Positions 35,344 to 44,980 of a stretch of DNA of 64,000 bases are shown here, piece after piece. Made by a program: the position numbers and the translations under genes. A model generated the notes under the pieces. It ran no database searches and had not been told where the DNA came from. It was given only the letters and a program-made list of their open reading frames with translations. The DNA is from Mesosutterella multiformis. Its GTDB lineage: Bacteria > Pseudomonadota > Gammaproteobacteria > Burkholderiales > Burkholderiaceae_F. Positions within the stretch are counted from its first letter, which is position 1; every line of letters starts with the position of its first letter. The stretch is taken from assembly GCF_003402575.1 (NCBI RefSeq), contig NZ_BGZJ01000002.1:558001-622000 (forward strand). Direction: 5' to 3'.

Positions 35344-36996
35344 ATGACTGATCACAATCCGATCCTTCCCGAAGATGCGCGTATTGTCCGAATCAAAGAC
35401 ACAGAGTACGTTGCAATCCATAAGTATTGGTGGGATAAAGAAAAAAAGCGGGGCCAACAAAAAAGGCGATATATTGGCAAGCTTGTTGATGGAAAATTTG
35501 TTCCGAACGCAGCTTATGCGGCAGAGCTGAAGCTGACCCGTGTCAAAAAGACCACTGATAAGCGTCAGAAATTTGATCATGACAAAACGTTCGGAACAAC
35601 CGCACTCCTTACTCAAGCAGCAGAAACCTCGGGTTTAACTGATGATTTGAAGAAAGTTTATGGTGAGGGGAAGGCCGCCATGATGGTAAGCCTGGCGGCA
35701 TATCAAATCATCAAAAACACTACTTCACAGCATAGATTCAAGATTTTTTCTGATACTAACGCCTTGCCAGCCGGTCTTCCAGACAATATCGAGTCTCAAA
35801 GACTAAGTGAGTTATCGCAGGATATTGGCTCAGATACAGCTTCATTAAATCGGCTCTTTGCTCTTCGGGCCAAGCGTCTTCCTGAAACAGAATATTTATC
35901 ATTCGACAGCACACGAATCGCGTCTGAAAGCCGATCTCTGACAGATGTACGAAAAGGAATTAGTAAACGCGGAGGCTACGAAAACCAGATTGGTTTGGCG
36001 CTCCTCTACGGTCATAATTCTGGTGTTCCCCTGATGTTCAGGCGATTCGCCGGAAACGTGCCAGATATAGTCACTATGCATGACCTTCTGACTCGATGGG
36101 AAAACATCGGAGTCAGTAAAAAAATTATCTCAATTTTTGATCGGGGCTATTGCAGCCGTGAGAATCTTCGGCTGCTCTGCAAGAACAAGCATCACTTCAT
36201 CATGGCTGCCAAAACTGATCACTCCTTCATCAGGGACGCCATCGAAGATAATCTTCCCGCTTTCTGGGATATGACGAACAACGTTCGCGGTCACAACCTG
36301 ACCGCTGTTCAAACCCAGGTCACAATACCAGGCACGAAAGAGGACCCAAAATCATGTAGTGTTTGGGTGTACATCTATTACAGTCTTGCAGTTGCAAATA
36401 ATGAGCAGGATAAATTTTTATCTGATTTGGTAACCTTTGAAGAAGACTGGATTAACGGGTTAGCCAGCCCTGATTCCAAACTTTTGAGATTCTATGAAAC
36501 ACCTGATAGTGAACCCGGTAAAAAGCCTCTGATCAGAAACAATGATGCTGTCAATGAAAAGGTCAGATACATGGGATTCTTTTCAATGATCAGCGATCGA
36601 AAACTTGAGTCGAAAGAAATCCTGGAGATCTACAGAACGCGCGACTGCATCGAGAAATGCTTTGGGGTTATCAAGACTGATGTTGGTTTTACAACTACAA
36701 GGGGACACTCCGACGTTTCTGTTAATGGACGTCTCTTGTTAGCCTTCATCGCTGCCACAATTGTTTCCTGGCTCATCAAAGCCATGAGTGTTGAAGTGAA
36801 AATAGGGAAGAAATCCTATGCACCTCTGCTTGACGAATATTCTCTCATGGAGCTGCTGGAAGATGTGGGGCAGATCCGTTTCTATAGCTCATCAATAGGA
36901 AAAGTTTGGCTCGGGGAAATTTTAGGTCGCCACAGACTCGTTTTTGAGCGACTCGGACTGGAAAACTGCCTCCTGAATCCCGCTATGTATAAGTAA
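35344..36996 (+). CDS. IS1634-like DDE transposase (element A)
   Basis: The protein is 550 residues, of the IS4-related IS1634 group. The N-terminal part has YWWDKEKKRGQQKRRYIGKL. Probable catalytic positions are LSFDSTRIASES (first Asp), KIISIFDRGYCSRENLRLL (second Asp), and YRTRDCIEKCFGVIKTD (Glu in the Y-x-x-R-D-x-I-E motif). The ribosome-binding site is poor. It differs from the element B protein at one visible residue near the C-terminus (SSIGKV here, SSTGKV there). The protein appears full length and functional. Confidence 0.88.
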   Translation: MTDHNPILPEDARIVRIKDTEYVAIHKYWWDKEKKRGQQKRRYIGKLVDGKFVPNAAYAAELKLTRVKKTTDKRQKFDHDKTFGTTALLTQAAETSGLTDDLKKVYGEGKAAMMVSLAAYQIIKNTTSQHRFKIFSDTNALPAGLPDNIESQRLSELSQDIGSDTASLNRLFALRAKRLPETEYLSFDSTRIASESRSLTDVRKGISKRGGYENQIGLALLYGHNSGVPLMFRRFAGNVPDIVTMHDLLTRWENIGVSKKIISIFDRGYCSRENLRLLCKNKHHFIMAAKTDHSFIRDAIEDNLPAFWDMTNNVRGHNLTAVQTQVTIPGTKEDPKSCSVWVYIYYSLAVANNEQDKFLSDLVTFEEDWINGLASPDSKLLRFYETPDSEPGKKPLIRNNDAVNEKVRYMGFFSMISDRKLESKEILEIYRTRDCIEKCFGVIKTDVGFTTTRGHSDVSVNGRLLLAFIAATIVSWLIKAMSVEVKIGKKSYAPLLDEYSLMELLEDVGQIRFYSSSIGKVWLGEILGRHRLVFERLGLENCLLNPAMYK

Positions 36997-37473
36997 ATCG
37001 GGAATTCAGGGTTAAAGCCGAAATAAATACTCTGTCCCGAAGAGTAAGATGATAATAGTGGCTCATGAGCTCCCTCTATAGTTATCTTGACAATCTCTAT
37101 TATGGAAGCTTTATGGGCCACTATTCTTTTCTCAGGCTTTGCACTTGAAGTGATAATTCGCCACCGTATTTTTAGGGGGATCTGACGGCGTTCCGATCAA
37201 ATCAAGTAAACGTCCGTGCACGTTGATTCCATATTTTTCGAATAAAGCGGCGTTCAGATCTCTCAGTTGCAGAAGCGCGTGCCCATAATAAATTTCACCT
37301 AATAGCGTAGGCGTTGCAATCACGGGATAATACCCATCATTCTGAGCGGCATACGCCCATATCCTTTCCAACCCATGCAGAAGCGTTCCATCAGGACCGA
37401 TGGGTTCAGCAGGCATCTCCTCATATGTCCAATGATGAGAAAGCATTGTTCTGATCGCCGCGCTTTTAATCCA

Positions 37474-38580
37474 GGCGAATTATCACTTCAAGTGCAAAGC
37501 CTGAGAAAAGAATAGTGGCCCATAAAGCTTCCATAATAGAGATTGTCAAGATAACTATAGAGGGAGCTCATGAGCCACTATCATCATCTTACTCTTCGGG
37601 ACAGAGTATTTATTTCGGCTTTAACGATTTCAGGCAAATCCCTGTCTGAAATTGCATGTGCGATTGGGAAAAATGTTTCTACGATCTCCCGCGAACTGAA
37701 GCGAAACAAGGCTGTATCGGCCCAGGATGGGGCTTCAGCTGCCTATGATCCCTGTGCCGCGCAGGCCCGATATCAGAGACAGAGAAAGCATTGCGGAAAG
37801 AGAAACATTCTGAAGTCTGACTCGTTGCTGACAAGGATTGTCTCAAATCTGCTGGTTAAGAAATTCTGGTCTCCGGAGCAGATTCAATACCGTCTCAGAA
37901 AGGAGCTGCCGAATCTAAGGATCAGCGCCACGACAATCTACCGAGGAATCAATTCTGGCTTTCTGGATCGCTTTGTGGATGGCCGAAAGATGTCCCGACA
38001 CCTGCGACACCACGGTAAAACGCGTCACCGTAAAGGCATGACCGAGAGGCGAGGAAAGATCCAGATCACTCACAGCATTGAAGAGCGACCCCTGGAAGCT
38101 CAGAACAGATCTTGCCTGGGGGATTGGGAAGGCGATACCGTCATCGGAAAAAAGGGCGGAGCCTGCCTCACGACTCTGGTCGATAGGAAGTCCGGCTTTC
38201 TCTGTGGCGGGAAAACCGCTTCCAAGACTGCGGCCGATGTGTCTGCCGTAATTGAGAAATCTCTGTCAGATAAGGATCTGCGTACGATTACCGTAGATCG
38301 CGGAAAAGAATTTTCCTGGGCTGAAAAACTGGAGAAAGATCTCAGAACCAAAGTGTATTTCTGCTTGCCTCATCATCCATGGGAGAAAGGAAGTAATGAA
38401 AATACAAACGGACTTCTTAGAGACTTTTTCCCAAAAGGAATGAGTATCGATAAAATTTCTCAGACAGAAGTTCAGAAACGGTTCAATGCTCTGAATTTCA
38501 GACCCAGAAAACGTCTCAATTGGAAGTGTCCGGCTGAAGTCTTTTATTCAGTAACTTTGCACTTGATTTGATAATTCACC
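37474..38580 (+). mobile_element. IS30-family element, copy 3 (1107 bp), inside the rgpF-like gene
   Basis: Both ends match the other copies. A 2-bp duplication CA flanks it (37472-37473 and 38581-38582). Removing it rejoins the middle and C-terminal parts of the rgpF-like gene in frame. Confidence 0.95.
37570..38571 (+). CDS. IS30-family transposase (copy 3)
   Basis: It is a full 333-residue protein. It carries the Cys of NRSCLGDW like copies 1 and 2, His at residue 5 like copies 4 to 6, and a private Thr in SQTEVQKRF where all others have Ala. The DDE residues are intact. Confidence 0.94.
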   Translation: MSHYHHLTLRDRVFISALTISGKSLSEIACAIGKNVSTISRELKRNKAVSAQDGASAAYDPCAAQARYQRQRKHCGKRNILKSDSLLTRIVSNLLVKKFWSPEQIQYRLRKELPNLRISATTIYRGINSGFLDRFVDGRKMSRHLRHHGKTRHRKGMTERRGKIQITHSIEERPLEAQNRSCLGDWEGDTVIGKKGGACLTTLVDRKSGFLCGGKTASKTAADVSAVIEKSLSDKDLRTITVDRGKEFSWAEKLEKDLRTKVYFCLPHHPWEKGSNENTNGLLRDFFPKGMSIDKISQTEVQKRFNALNFRPRKRLNWKCPAEVFYSVTLHLI

Positions 38581-39110
38581 CAAAAAATAGATCCAAAAGG
38601 AGCAATCAGATCGCTTTCTTCCTGTGGAATTTGAAGTTTCAACTCTTTCCATAGATACAAGACATGTTGCCGATCTTTGCTCATCTCATTCCCGAGTGCT
38701 GTATAAGGACCAAAGTTCGGTGGCGGTGAAAAAATCATCCCCGCAGAGTGATGGTCATAAAAGAGCCTGAGGCAGTTATTAACATAATCTCTGGAAAAGA
38801 GCACGCTGTCCCAACATTGCTTATCAAAAGACTCCGCCGCGAGATACGAAGTATGAGGAGCTTTCTTATCTTTTAGGCAGCAAACGTAGTCATATTTATC
38901 ATATATATCTCTTGCCGCAATGCAGTAAGCCGAAAAATCACGTCCCTGATTAGGTTTAATGCGGCATTCGAAATCAAGATCAAATTCTCTAAAAAGCTTA
39001 GAGTATGTATCCAAAGTTTCCTGCCTAGAGGAAATTAAGCAAATATGCGCTGTTTTCGGCAGATTCAGGATATAAGGGAGATACCTGTTTGCAAGGTCCG
39101 GATAATACGC

Positions 39111-40217
39111 GGTGAATTATCAAATCAAGTGCAAAGTTACTGAATAAAAGACTTCAGCCGGACACTTCCAATTGAGACGTTTTCTGGGTCTGAAATTCAG
39201 AGCATTGAACCGTTTCTGAACTTCTGCCTGAGAAATTTTATCGATACTCATTCCTTTTGGGAAAAAGTCTCTAAGAAGTCCGTTTGTATTTTCATTACTT
39301 CCTTTCTCCCATGGATGATGAGGCAAGCAGAAATACACTTTGGTTCTGAGATCTTTCTCCAGTTTTTCAGCCCAGGAAAATTCTTTTCCGCGATCTACGG
39401 TAATCGTACGCAGATCCTTATCTGACAGAGATTTCTCAATTACGGCAGACACATCGGCCGCAGTCTTGGAAGCGGTTTTCCCGCCACAGAGAAAGCCGGA
39501 CTTCCTATCGACCAGAGTCGTGAGGCAGGCTCCGCCCTTTTTTCCGATGACGGTATCGCCTTCCCAATCCCCCAGGCGAGATCTGTTCTGAGCTTCCAGG
39601 GGTCGCTCTTCAATGCTGTGAGTGATCTGGATCTTTCCTCGCCTCTCGGTCATGCCTTTACGGTGACGCGTTTTACCGTGGTGTCGCAGGTGTCGGGACA
39701 TCTTTCGGCCATCCACAAAGCGATCCAGAAAGCCAGAATTGATTCCTCGGTAGATTGTCGTGGCGCTGATCCTTAGATTCGGCAGCTCCTTTCTGAGACG
39801 GTATTGAATCTGCTCCGGAGACCAGAATTTCTTAACCAGCAGATTTGAGACAATCCTTGTCAGCAACGAGTCAGACTTCAGAATGTTTCTCTTTCCGCAA
39901 TGCTTTCTCTGTCTCTGATATCGGGCCTGCGCGGCACAGGGATCATAGGCAGCTGAAGCCCCATCCTGGGCCGATACAGCCTTGTTTCGCTTCAGTTCGC
40001 GGGAGATCGTAGAAACATTTTTCCCAATCGCACATGCAATTTCAGACAGGGATTTGCCTGAAATCGTTAAAGCCGAAATAAATACTCTGTCCCGAAGAGT
40101 AAGATGATGATAGTGGCTCATGAGCTCCCTCTATAGTTATCTTGACAATCTCTATTATGGAAGCTTTATGGGCCACTATTCTTTTCTCAGGCTTTGCACT
40201 TGAAGTGATAATTCGCC
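39111..40217 (-). mobile_element. IS30-family element, copy 4 (1107 bp), inside the rgpF-like gene
   Basis: It is inserted in the same transcriptional direction as the interrupted gene. A GC duplication flanks it (39109-39110 and 40218-40219). Removing it rejoins the N-terminal and middle parts of the gene in frame. Confidence 0.95.
39120..40121 (-). CDS. IS30-family transposase (copy 4)
   Basis: A complete 333-residue transposase with the NRSRLGDW variant shared by copies 5 and 6. The helix-turn-helix and DDE core are intact. Confidence 0.94.
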   Translation of the reverse strand: MSHYHHLTLRDRVFISALTISGKSLSEIACAIGKNVSTISRELKRNKAVSAQDGASAAYDPCAAQARYQRQRKHCGKRNILKSDSLLTRIVSNLLVKKFWSPEQIQYRLRKELPNLRISATTIYRGINSGFLDRFVDGRKMSRHLRHHGKTRHRKGMTERRGKIQITHSIEERPLEAQNRSRLGDWEGDTVIGKKGGACLTTLVDRKSGFLCGGKTASKTAADVSAVIEKSLSDKDLRTITVDRGKEFSWAEKLEKDLRTKVYFCLPHHPWEKGSNENTNGLLRDFFPKGMSIDKISQAEVQKRFNALNFRPRKRLNWKCPAEVFYSVTLHLI

Positions 40218-41137
40218 GCAAAGAAAACAGCCGCTATTTTCTTATCCCTCAGCACATCATCGATACTTTTGCTGTAATCAGAGGGAATAATCCGATTAAA
40301 ATGAATATCCCTGTTTAGGACGCTTAGGCGGCACGTAGCAAGCAGGTCTTCAAAAATTTCGTCTATTGGATAGTCAAGTTCTTCAATTTTTTTAAGCACC
40401 TTACGAGGCGTGTCGCCTCCGGTGTGATTTGTCCAGATAAAAGAGGGACAATTGAAAAGTTTCCTTTTCACTAGAGGATATCCGGCATCTATATATTCTG
40501 TTACCTGATAAAAACTGGGATTAAATTCTCCCTTCGGCTTAAATACAGTATCCCAGCTGAATCCAACAGATTCCAGATATTCTGTGAACCTCGTTTCGTG
40601 TTCACTGATTTCTTGTTTCAGGTTCTCAGCCTCAACAAGCCCATCCCAATATGAGGAAAACTTTTCTGACAGAATGACTTTCTGTCTGATTACTATGAAG
40701 AAAGATTGAATGTGACGCCTAATATAAGAGTCTTTGTCTCCTGCAATGATCAGGGCGTTTTTGACTTCTTGACGCTGTGTCAGTCCCCAAAAATCACAAG
40801 GGTTATCTTCCATTCTCTTAAAAATTCCAGAGAAATGATACACGGGACCATAATTGCTGCAGTTTGTGAGGACAAGTTCGTCAAACTTCCGTACTTCCTC
40901 CCAGCCTAGAAACTCAAAAGCGGCTTTCCAGGCCCCGAAATCAAATCCCTTGTTTGCTCGCTGCAAGATGGTAATGCCAAGCTTTTCAAGCTTTTCTTTT
41001 CCCTCGAGGGAAAGTTTCCCATTGACGATGACAATAATCTTGTCCGCAACTTCCTGAAGCCCTTTCAGGTAAGTCAAGACATATTTTCTGACAATGCCAT
41101 CTTTTTCCCAAAAAGTATAAAAAGCGAGTCTTTTCAT

Positions 41138-41269
41138 TTAACGGTTATCTCTTAATTCAACCGAAGAGCAATCACTTGAGGATTGTCTACAGGAAATTAA
41201 CTTTGGAGGAGATCAGGTATAGAGGAAATATGCCCTGTTCATCAATTAAGGCAAACAATTTTCATCATT
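41138..41269. other. Short gap inside the glycan operon
   Basis: About 130 bp separate the rgpF-like start from the upstream glycosyltransferase stop. It is AT-rich with no strong terminator, so read-through from the upstream genes is likely. Only a weak AGAGATAA lies upstream of the rgpF-like ATG. Confidence 0.4.
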
Positions 41270-42928
41270 TCAGAGTTTGCGGAACTTTTCCCGATACTTC
41301 CTCTTTCTCTCTTTATACCTGCCCCTTGGTCCACCGAAAGTCAGAAAAGAGAGAATCTTGTACTTGAGAAGTTTTGCTTTATAAAAGGACTTAAGGGCCT
41401 TTCTTTCGTCAATGGATAAAGAAGGCGAAGATCCGTTCGCGATTGTCTGCATCCGGGGAATAGAGAAAATCATTCCTCCCTTCTTCACCAGGTCGTAATA
41501 GATCGTGGATTCCGACTTATACCATTCGGTCCTATCCTTCAGCGTGACCGTCTGACCGATTCCTCGAATTGAAATTCCGACAAAAAGTTTGTTAATGGTG
41601 ATCGGGAAGAAATTGTCTGACTGAAAATTGAGAATCTGAAGATACCAATCTTCAAACATCGTAATTTTCTCCACCTCTGAGGAAGACCATCGCCCTATGA
41701 TTTTCAGTCTCGGGAAAATAATGCCAGAAAAAGGAATATGGTTTGTATAAATGGACTTAAACAAATCACTCGGCGGGAAATACTGATGGGGAACCGCGCG
41801 CGTCTGGATCAGTGATTCAGAACCAGGCAGCTTCTTTTCTATAAAGTGCTCTGTCCCTATAAAGAACGTTGATGCGGAAGGTGCTGAACGAATAGTGTTC
41901 GCAAGCCACTCTGCCGAGTTCGGGAACAGCCAATCGTCATCATCAACAAACCAGATGTAGTCAGACAGAATATTTTTGATCGCCTCACTGACCAGTAAAA
42001 ACCTAGAATCTCTCAGATCACAGGGAAAATAATGAATTGGGAAACCATACATTTCCTTTTCTTTCCCCGTATTCACGTCTGTCACAACGTGGCACTGGAA
42101 TAGATCGGCATCCTGTGATGAAGCAATAAAAGACCGGATGCTTGTGAGCGTCCGAAAAAGCTGCTCTGGCCTTTTAAACTGGGTTCTCACAACGATCGCG
42201 ACATGGATACCGCTTTGCTTCCTGCCGATCCTGGCTGTTGCCTCTACCCAGTCAAAATCTCCTGATGGCTCTCTGACTTTGATTATGCCGTTGAGCGTTT
42301 CCAGATAGGTATTCTTTAAATTCGCACCAAGGTACCGCTGCGCTTCATCTGATTCCGCGAAGGAAATGAAAGACGCTGGATTATCCTTGTTGTCGTGATA
42401 GCAAAGCAATTCGGGGGAGACAAAAACACCAAGCCCGGCCTTGAGAGATTCAATGGAAAGCGCGAGATCGTAAAGCTGAAACCCAGATAGCGACGGCAGT
42501 CTTACGTTACGCTTTCGAAGTTCCGGAGCGTTAATGAGCATCGTATTCCCATCAATCATTCTTACCGGCAGAATCCGGGCCGAAAGGGTTGCCCCCTCGT
42601 GGGGATCAACCACATAACGGATGATATTAGACGCCCGATAGCCGTATGCATTATTCGCTATTCCGGCATTCCCGATTACACCCCACTCGTAATCCTCATC
42701 CGAAACCTTTTGAAGAAGCTCTTCAACCCGGTCCTCAAAATCCGAATTGAAATAGATATCATCATGAACCAGCAGTACCGGCTCACTTTCGCCCTCAATA
42801 ATTGAGTTGATGACATCGAAGAGTGACTTTTCATTCCGCCGGACAACTATGCTTTCAGCTGCAAACGCGTGACGTTTAAGGAAAGCTCTTTCGGATTCTT
42901 CGGACCCCGCCGTGACAATGATCTTCAT
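41270..42928 (-). CDS. Tandem glycosyltransferase (two GT-A/family-2-like domains)
   Basis: The protein is 552 residues and cytoplasmic. The N-terminal domain (about 1-215) resembles capsule or O-antigen transferases with VLLVHDDIYFNSDF (an Asp-rich donor-binding motif) and VRMIDGNTMLINAPELRKRN. The C-terminal domain (about 240-500) begins HVAIVVRTQFKRPEQLFRTLTSI and has YIWFVDDDDWLFPNSAEWL, typical of GT2. The tail is basic (GRYKERKRKYREKFRKL), suggesting membrane association. It starts 8 bp after the stop of the preceding glycosyltransferase gene, behind GAGAG, so the two form one operon. It would add two successive sugars to a lipid-linked surface glycan (inference). It is the only gene of the operon not hit by an IS. 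Confidence 0.82.
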   Translation of the reverse strand: MKIIVTAGSEESERAFLKRHAFAAESIVVRRNEKSLFDVINSIIEGESEPVLLVHDDIYFNSDFEDRVEELLQKVSDEDYEWGVIGNAGIANNAYGYRASNIIRYVVDPHEGATLSARILPVRMIDGNTMLINAPELRKRNVRLPSLSGFQLYDLALSIESLKAGLGVFVSPELLCYHDNKDNPASFISFAESDEAQRYLGANLKNTYLETLNGIIKVREPSGDFDWVEATARIGRKQSGIHVAIVVRTQFKRPEQLFRTLTSIRSFIASSQDADLFQCHVVTDVNTGKEKEMYGFPIHYFPCDLRDSRFLLVSEAIKNILSDYIWFVDDDDWLFPNSAEWLANTIRSAPSASTFFIGTEHFIEKKLPGSESLIQTRAVPHQYFPPSDLFKSIYTNHIPFSGIIFPRLKIIGRWSSSEVEKITMFEDWYLQILNFQSDNFFPITINKLFVGISIRGIGQTVTLKDRTEWYKSESTIYYDLVKKGGMIFSIPRMQTIANGSSPSLSIDERKALKSFYKAKLLKYKILSFLTFGGPRGRYKERKRKYREKFRKL

Positions 42929-43082
42929 CTGTTCTCTCAGTCAGCAAATTGGTTGATTCCGCGGATCATGATGTGGCGATCCCGCTTACCGTCATAGGTA
43001 TCCGTAATACGATCACGGATATTCGTGAGGTAGTCATCCATGATTTTCGTAAAAAGATAGGGATCCAATGCTTTCTTTAGAG

Positions 43083-44189
43083 GGCGAATTATCACTTCAA
43101 GTGCAAAGCCTGAGAAAAGAATAGTGGCCCATAAAGCTTCCATAATAGAGATTGTCAAGATAACTATAGAGGGAGCTCATGAGCCACTATCATCATCTTA
43201 CTCTTCGGGACAGAGTATTTATTTCGGCTTTAACGATTTCAGGCAAATCCCTGTCTGAAATTGCATGTGCGATTGGGAAAAATGTTTCTACGATCTCCCG
43301 CGAACTGAAGCGAAACAAGGCTGTATCGGCCCAGGATGGGGCTTCAGCTGCCTATGATCCCTGTGCCGCGCAGGCCCGATATCAGAGACAGAGAAAGCAT
43401 TGCGGAAAGAGAAACATTCTGAAGTCTGACTCGTTGCTGACAAGGATTGTCTCAAATCTGCTGGTTAAGAAATTCTGGTCTCCGGAGCAGATTCAATACC
43501 GTCTCAGAAAGGAGCTGCCGAATCTAAGGATCAGCGCCACGACAATCTACCGAGGAATCAATTCTGGCTTTCTGGATCGCTTTGTGGATGGCCGAAAGAT
43601 GTCCCGACACCTGCGACACCACGGTAAAACGCGTCACCGTAAAGGCATGACCGAGAGGCGAGGAAAGATCCAGATCACTCACAGCATTGAAGAGCGACCC
43701 CTGGAAGCTCAGAACAGATCTCGCCTGGGGGATTGGGAAGGCGATACCGTCATCGGAAAAAAGGGCGGAGCCTGCCTCACGACTCTGGTCGATAGGAAGT
43801 CCGGCTTTCTCTGTGGCGGGAAAACCGCTTCCAAGACTGCGGCCGATGTGTCTGCCGTAATTGAGAAATCTCTGTCAGATAAGGATCTGCGTACGATTAC
43901 CGTAGATCGCGGAAAAGAATTTTCCTGGGCTGAAAAACTGGAGAAAGATCTCAGAACCAAAGTGTATTTCTGCTTGCCTCATCATCCATGGGAGAAAGGA
44001 AGTAATGAAAATACAAACGGACTTCTTAGAGACTTTTTCCCAAAAGGAATGAGTATCGATAAAATTTCTCAGGCAGAAGTTCAGAAACGGTTCAATGCTC
44101 TGAATTTCAGACCCAGAAAACGTCTCAATTGGAAGTGTCCGGCTGAAGTCTTTTATTCAGTAACTTTGCACTTGATTTGATAATTCACC
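43083..44189 (+). mobile_element. IS30-family element, copy 5 (1107 bp)
   Basis: It lies opposite to the interrupted glycosyltransferase gene. An AG duplication flanks it (43081-43082 and 44190-44191). The ends match the family consensus of the other copies. Confidence 0.95.
43179..44180 (+). CDS. IS30-family transposase (copy 5)
   Basis: A complete 333-residue transposase, same protein variant (His5, NRSRLGDW, SQAEV) as copies 4 and 6, suggesting these three derive from one another recently. Confidence 0.94.
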   Translation: MSHYHHLTLRDRVFISALTISGKSLSEIACAIGKNVSTISRELKRNKAVSAQDGASAAYDPCAAQARYQRQRKHCGKRNILKSDSLLTRIVSNLLVKKFWSPEQIQYRLRKELPNLRISATTIYRGINSGFLDRFVDGRKMSRHLRHHGKTRHRKGMTERRGKIQITHSIEERPLEAQNRSRLGDWEGDTVIGKKGGACLTTLVDRKSGFLCGGKTASKTAADVSAVIEKSLSDKDLRTITVDRGKEFSWAEKLEKDLRTKVYFCLPHHPWEKGSNENTNGLLRDFFPKGMSIDKISQAEVQKRFNALNFRPRKRLNWKCPAEVFYSVTLHLI

Positions 44190-44919
44190 AGATTTAACCG
44201 CGGACTCCTCACCCTTCTTACCGAAGAATTTCCGGGAGATCAGGATGAAATTCCGAAGGCCGTAGTACTGCTCGTTTGAAATCAGATCATCACGTTCAAA
44301 TCGTCCATTTGTGAAATGAATAATCTGGGCTGCCGGCTCATAAAGCACCCGATAACCTTTAAGCCAGGCTCTCCAGGAGAGATCGACATCCTCGGCGTAA
44401 AGAAAATAAAGCTCATCCATTCCGCCCACGGATTGGTAGAAATCGGAGTCAATAAGCTCAAAGGCGCCGCTGGCCCAAGGAGTTTCAAGGGTCTTCTGAT
44501 CGTATTTCTTCGGGTGCTCGAAAGGCCATTGACGGCCCTCGACAATCGCGACTTTGTCTGTTTTCCGTTCAATCAGCCGGTCAATACTTCCGGGAAGTGG
44601 AACGCAGTCCGGATTGATCAGCACAAAACTCGGAGTTTTTTCAGACTCTTTAAAGAGAAAGTTGTGATTCTCGGCAAAGCCAGTACGACGATCAGTGGTT
44701 TTCGGAATATCCCTGACTTCGCAGCCGTACTGATCTCCGGAGTCAAGCCTTTTACCGGCAGCGTCGTAATTCATCGTCAGGAAAACAACTTTTTCCTTTG
44801 TGGCGGCAGCAAGATTTGGGATGATGCAGTTTCTGACATTCTCGATGTCGTCATCCCCATAGACGCATTGAACATTGATCGTCATTTTTTGAGAGCTTTT
44901 GACAAAATCTTGACGGCCA

Positions 44920-44925
44920 ATTATA
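44920..44925 (-). promoter_or_regulatory. Candidate -10 box of the glycan operon, at the IS junction
   Basis: On the minus strand TATAAT lies about 35 bp before the glycosyltransferase start. It overlaps the 7-bp target duplication of the GC-rich IS element, so everything upstream of it is now IS sequence. With a 17-base spacer the hexamer at the -35 position inside the IS is CTGTTG, a partial match. Confidence 0.45.
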
Positions 44926-44980
44926 CAAGCCTGAAAGTTCTACAACAGGCACACGTTCGGTTGATTTCGGCTGAGTAGAC

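Larger units (their letters stand above)
35202..37010 (+). mobile_element. IS1634-like element A (1809 bp), inserted in IS30 copy 2
   Basis: The ends are CCTAAATTCCCGCTCTG and, read inward, CCTGAATTCCCGATTTAC, an imperfect terminal inverted repeat. A perfect 6-bp target duplication GTTAAA flanks it (35196-35201 and 37011-37016). Deleting the element restores the IS30 sequence, so it arrived after IS30 copy 2. A promoter inside (TTGATT 35279-35284, 17-base spacer, TATAAT 35302-35307) drives the transposase. Confidence 0.95.
34250..37066 (-). pseudogene. IS30 transposase of copy 2, interrupted after residue ~18
   Basis: The start at 37064-37066 gives MSHYYHLTLRDRVFISA, then the IS1634-like insertion at GTTAAA (37011-37016 and 35196-35201) separates it from the rest. 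The remaining part from 35201 downward lacks its own proper start. The catalytic core is otherwise unmutated. A product starting at an internal Met (248 residues from 34996) would lack the DNA-binding domain. Confidence 0.9.
34241..37162 (-). mobile_element. IS30-family element, copy 2, itself split by an IS1634-like element
   Basis: The two IS30 parts are 34241-35201 and 37011-37162. With the insert and one GTTAAA removed they total 1107 bp, identical in layout to copy 1. The ends are intact. The flanks do not give a matching 2-bp duplication (AT on the left, AC on the right), unlike the other five copies. Copy 2 shares the Tyr/Cys variants of copy 1. Confidence 0.92.
34203..41137 (-). pseudogene. 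Rhamnan synthesis protein F (RgpF)-like gene, split by three IS30 copies
   Basis: Three separated segments read as one RgpF-family protein. The N-terminal part (41137-40218) has RLAFYTFWEKDGIVRKYVL, NKGFDFGAWKAAFEFLGW and LTNCSNYGPVYHF. The middle (39110-38581) has QGRDFSAY and VCCLKDKKAPHTSYL. The C-terminal part (37473-37163) has DGTLLHGLERIWAYAAQNDG. Deleting IS30 copies 4 and 3 with one copy of their 2-bp duplications (GC and CA) restores the frame exactly, giving VFFA-YYPDLANR and GSIFW-IKSAAIR. Removing copy 2 likewise leads to TVKKYFSKNKFV and a TAG at 34203-34205. RgpF-type proteins act in rhamnose-polymer or O-antigen assembly. The gene cannot now be translated as one protein. Confidence 0.85.
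42937..44885 (-). pseudogene. Family-2 glycosyltransferase gene split by IS30 copy 5
   Basis: The 5' part (44885-44190) encodes a GT2 enzyme of rhamnosyltransferase type: INVQCVYGDDDIENVRNCI, VLINPDCVPLPGSID, and the acceptor-side YFLYAEDVDLSWRAWLKGYR. The 3' part (43082-42937) supplies the C-terminus. Removing IS30 copy 5 and one AG gives ESAVKS-LKKALDPYLF in frame to a TGA, a protein of about 280 residues. In its present state translation runs into the IS end and stops after NQVQSY, so the catalytic domain may still be made with the last ~47 residues missing. Activity of that truncated form is uncertain. It is the first gene of the glycan operon. Confidence 0.85.

Noticed and set aside
42937-43158. 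A 73-codon ORF starting inside IS30 copy 5 and running into the glycosyltransferase tail
   Set aside because: Its first third is the IS end read in reverse. The rest is the broken C-terminus of the split glycosyltransferase.
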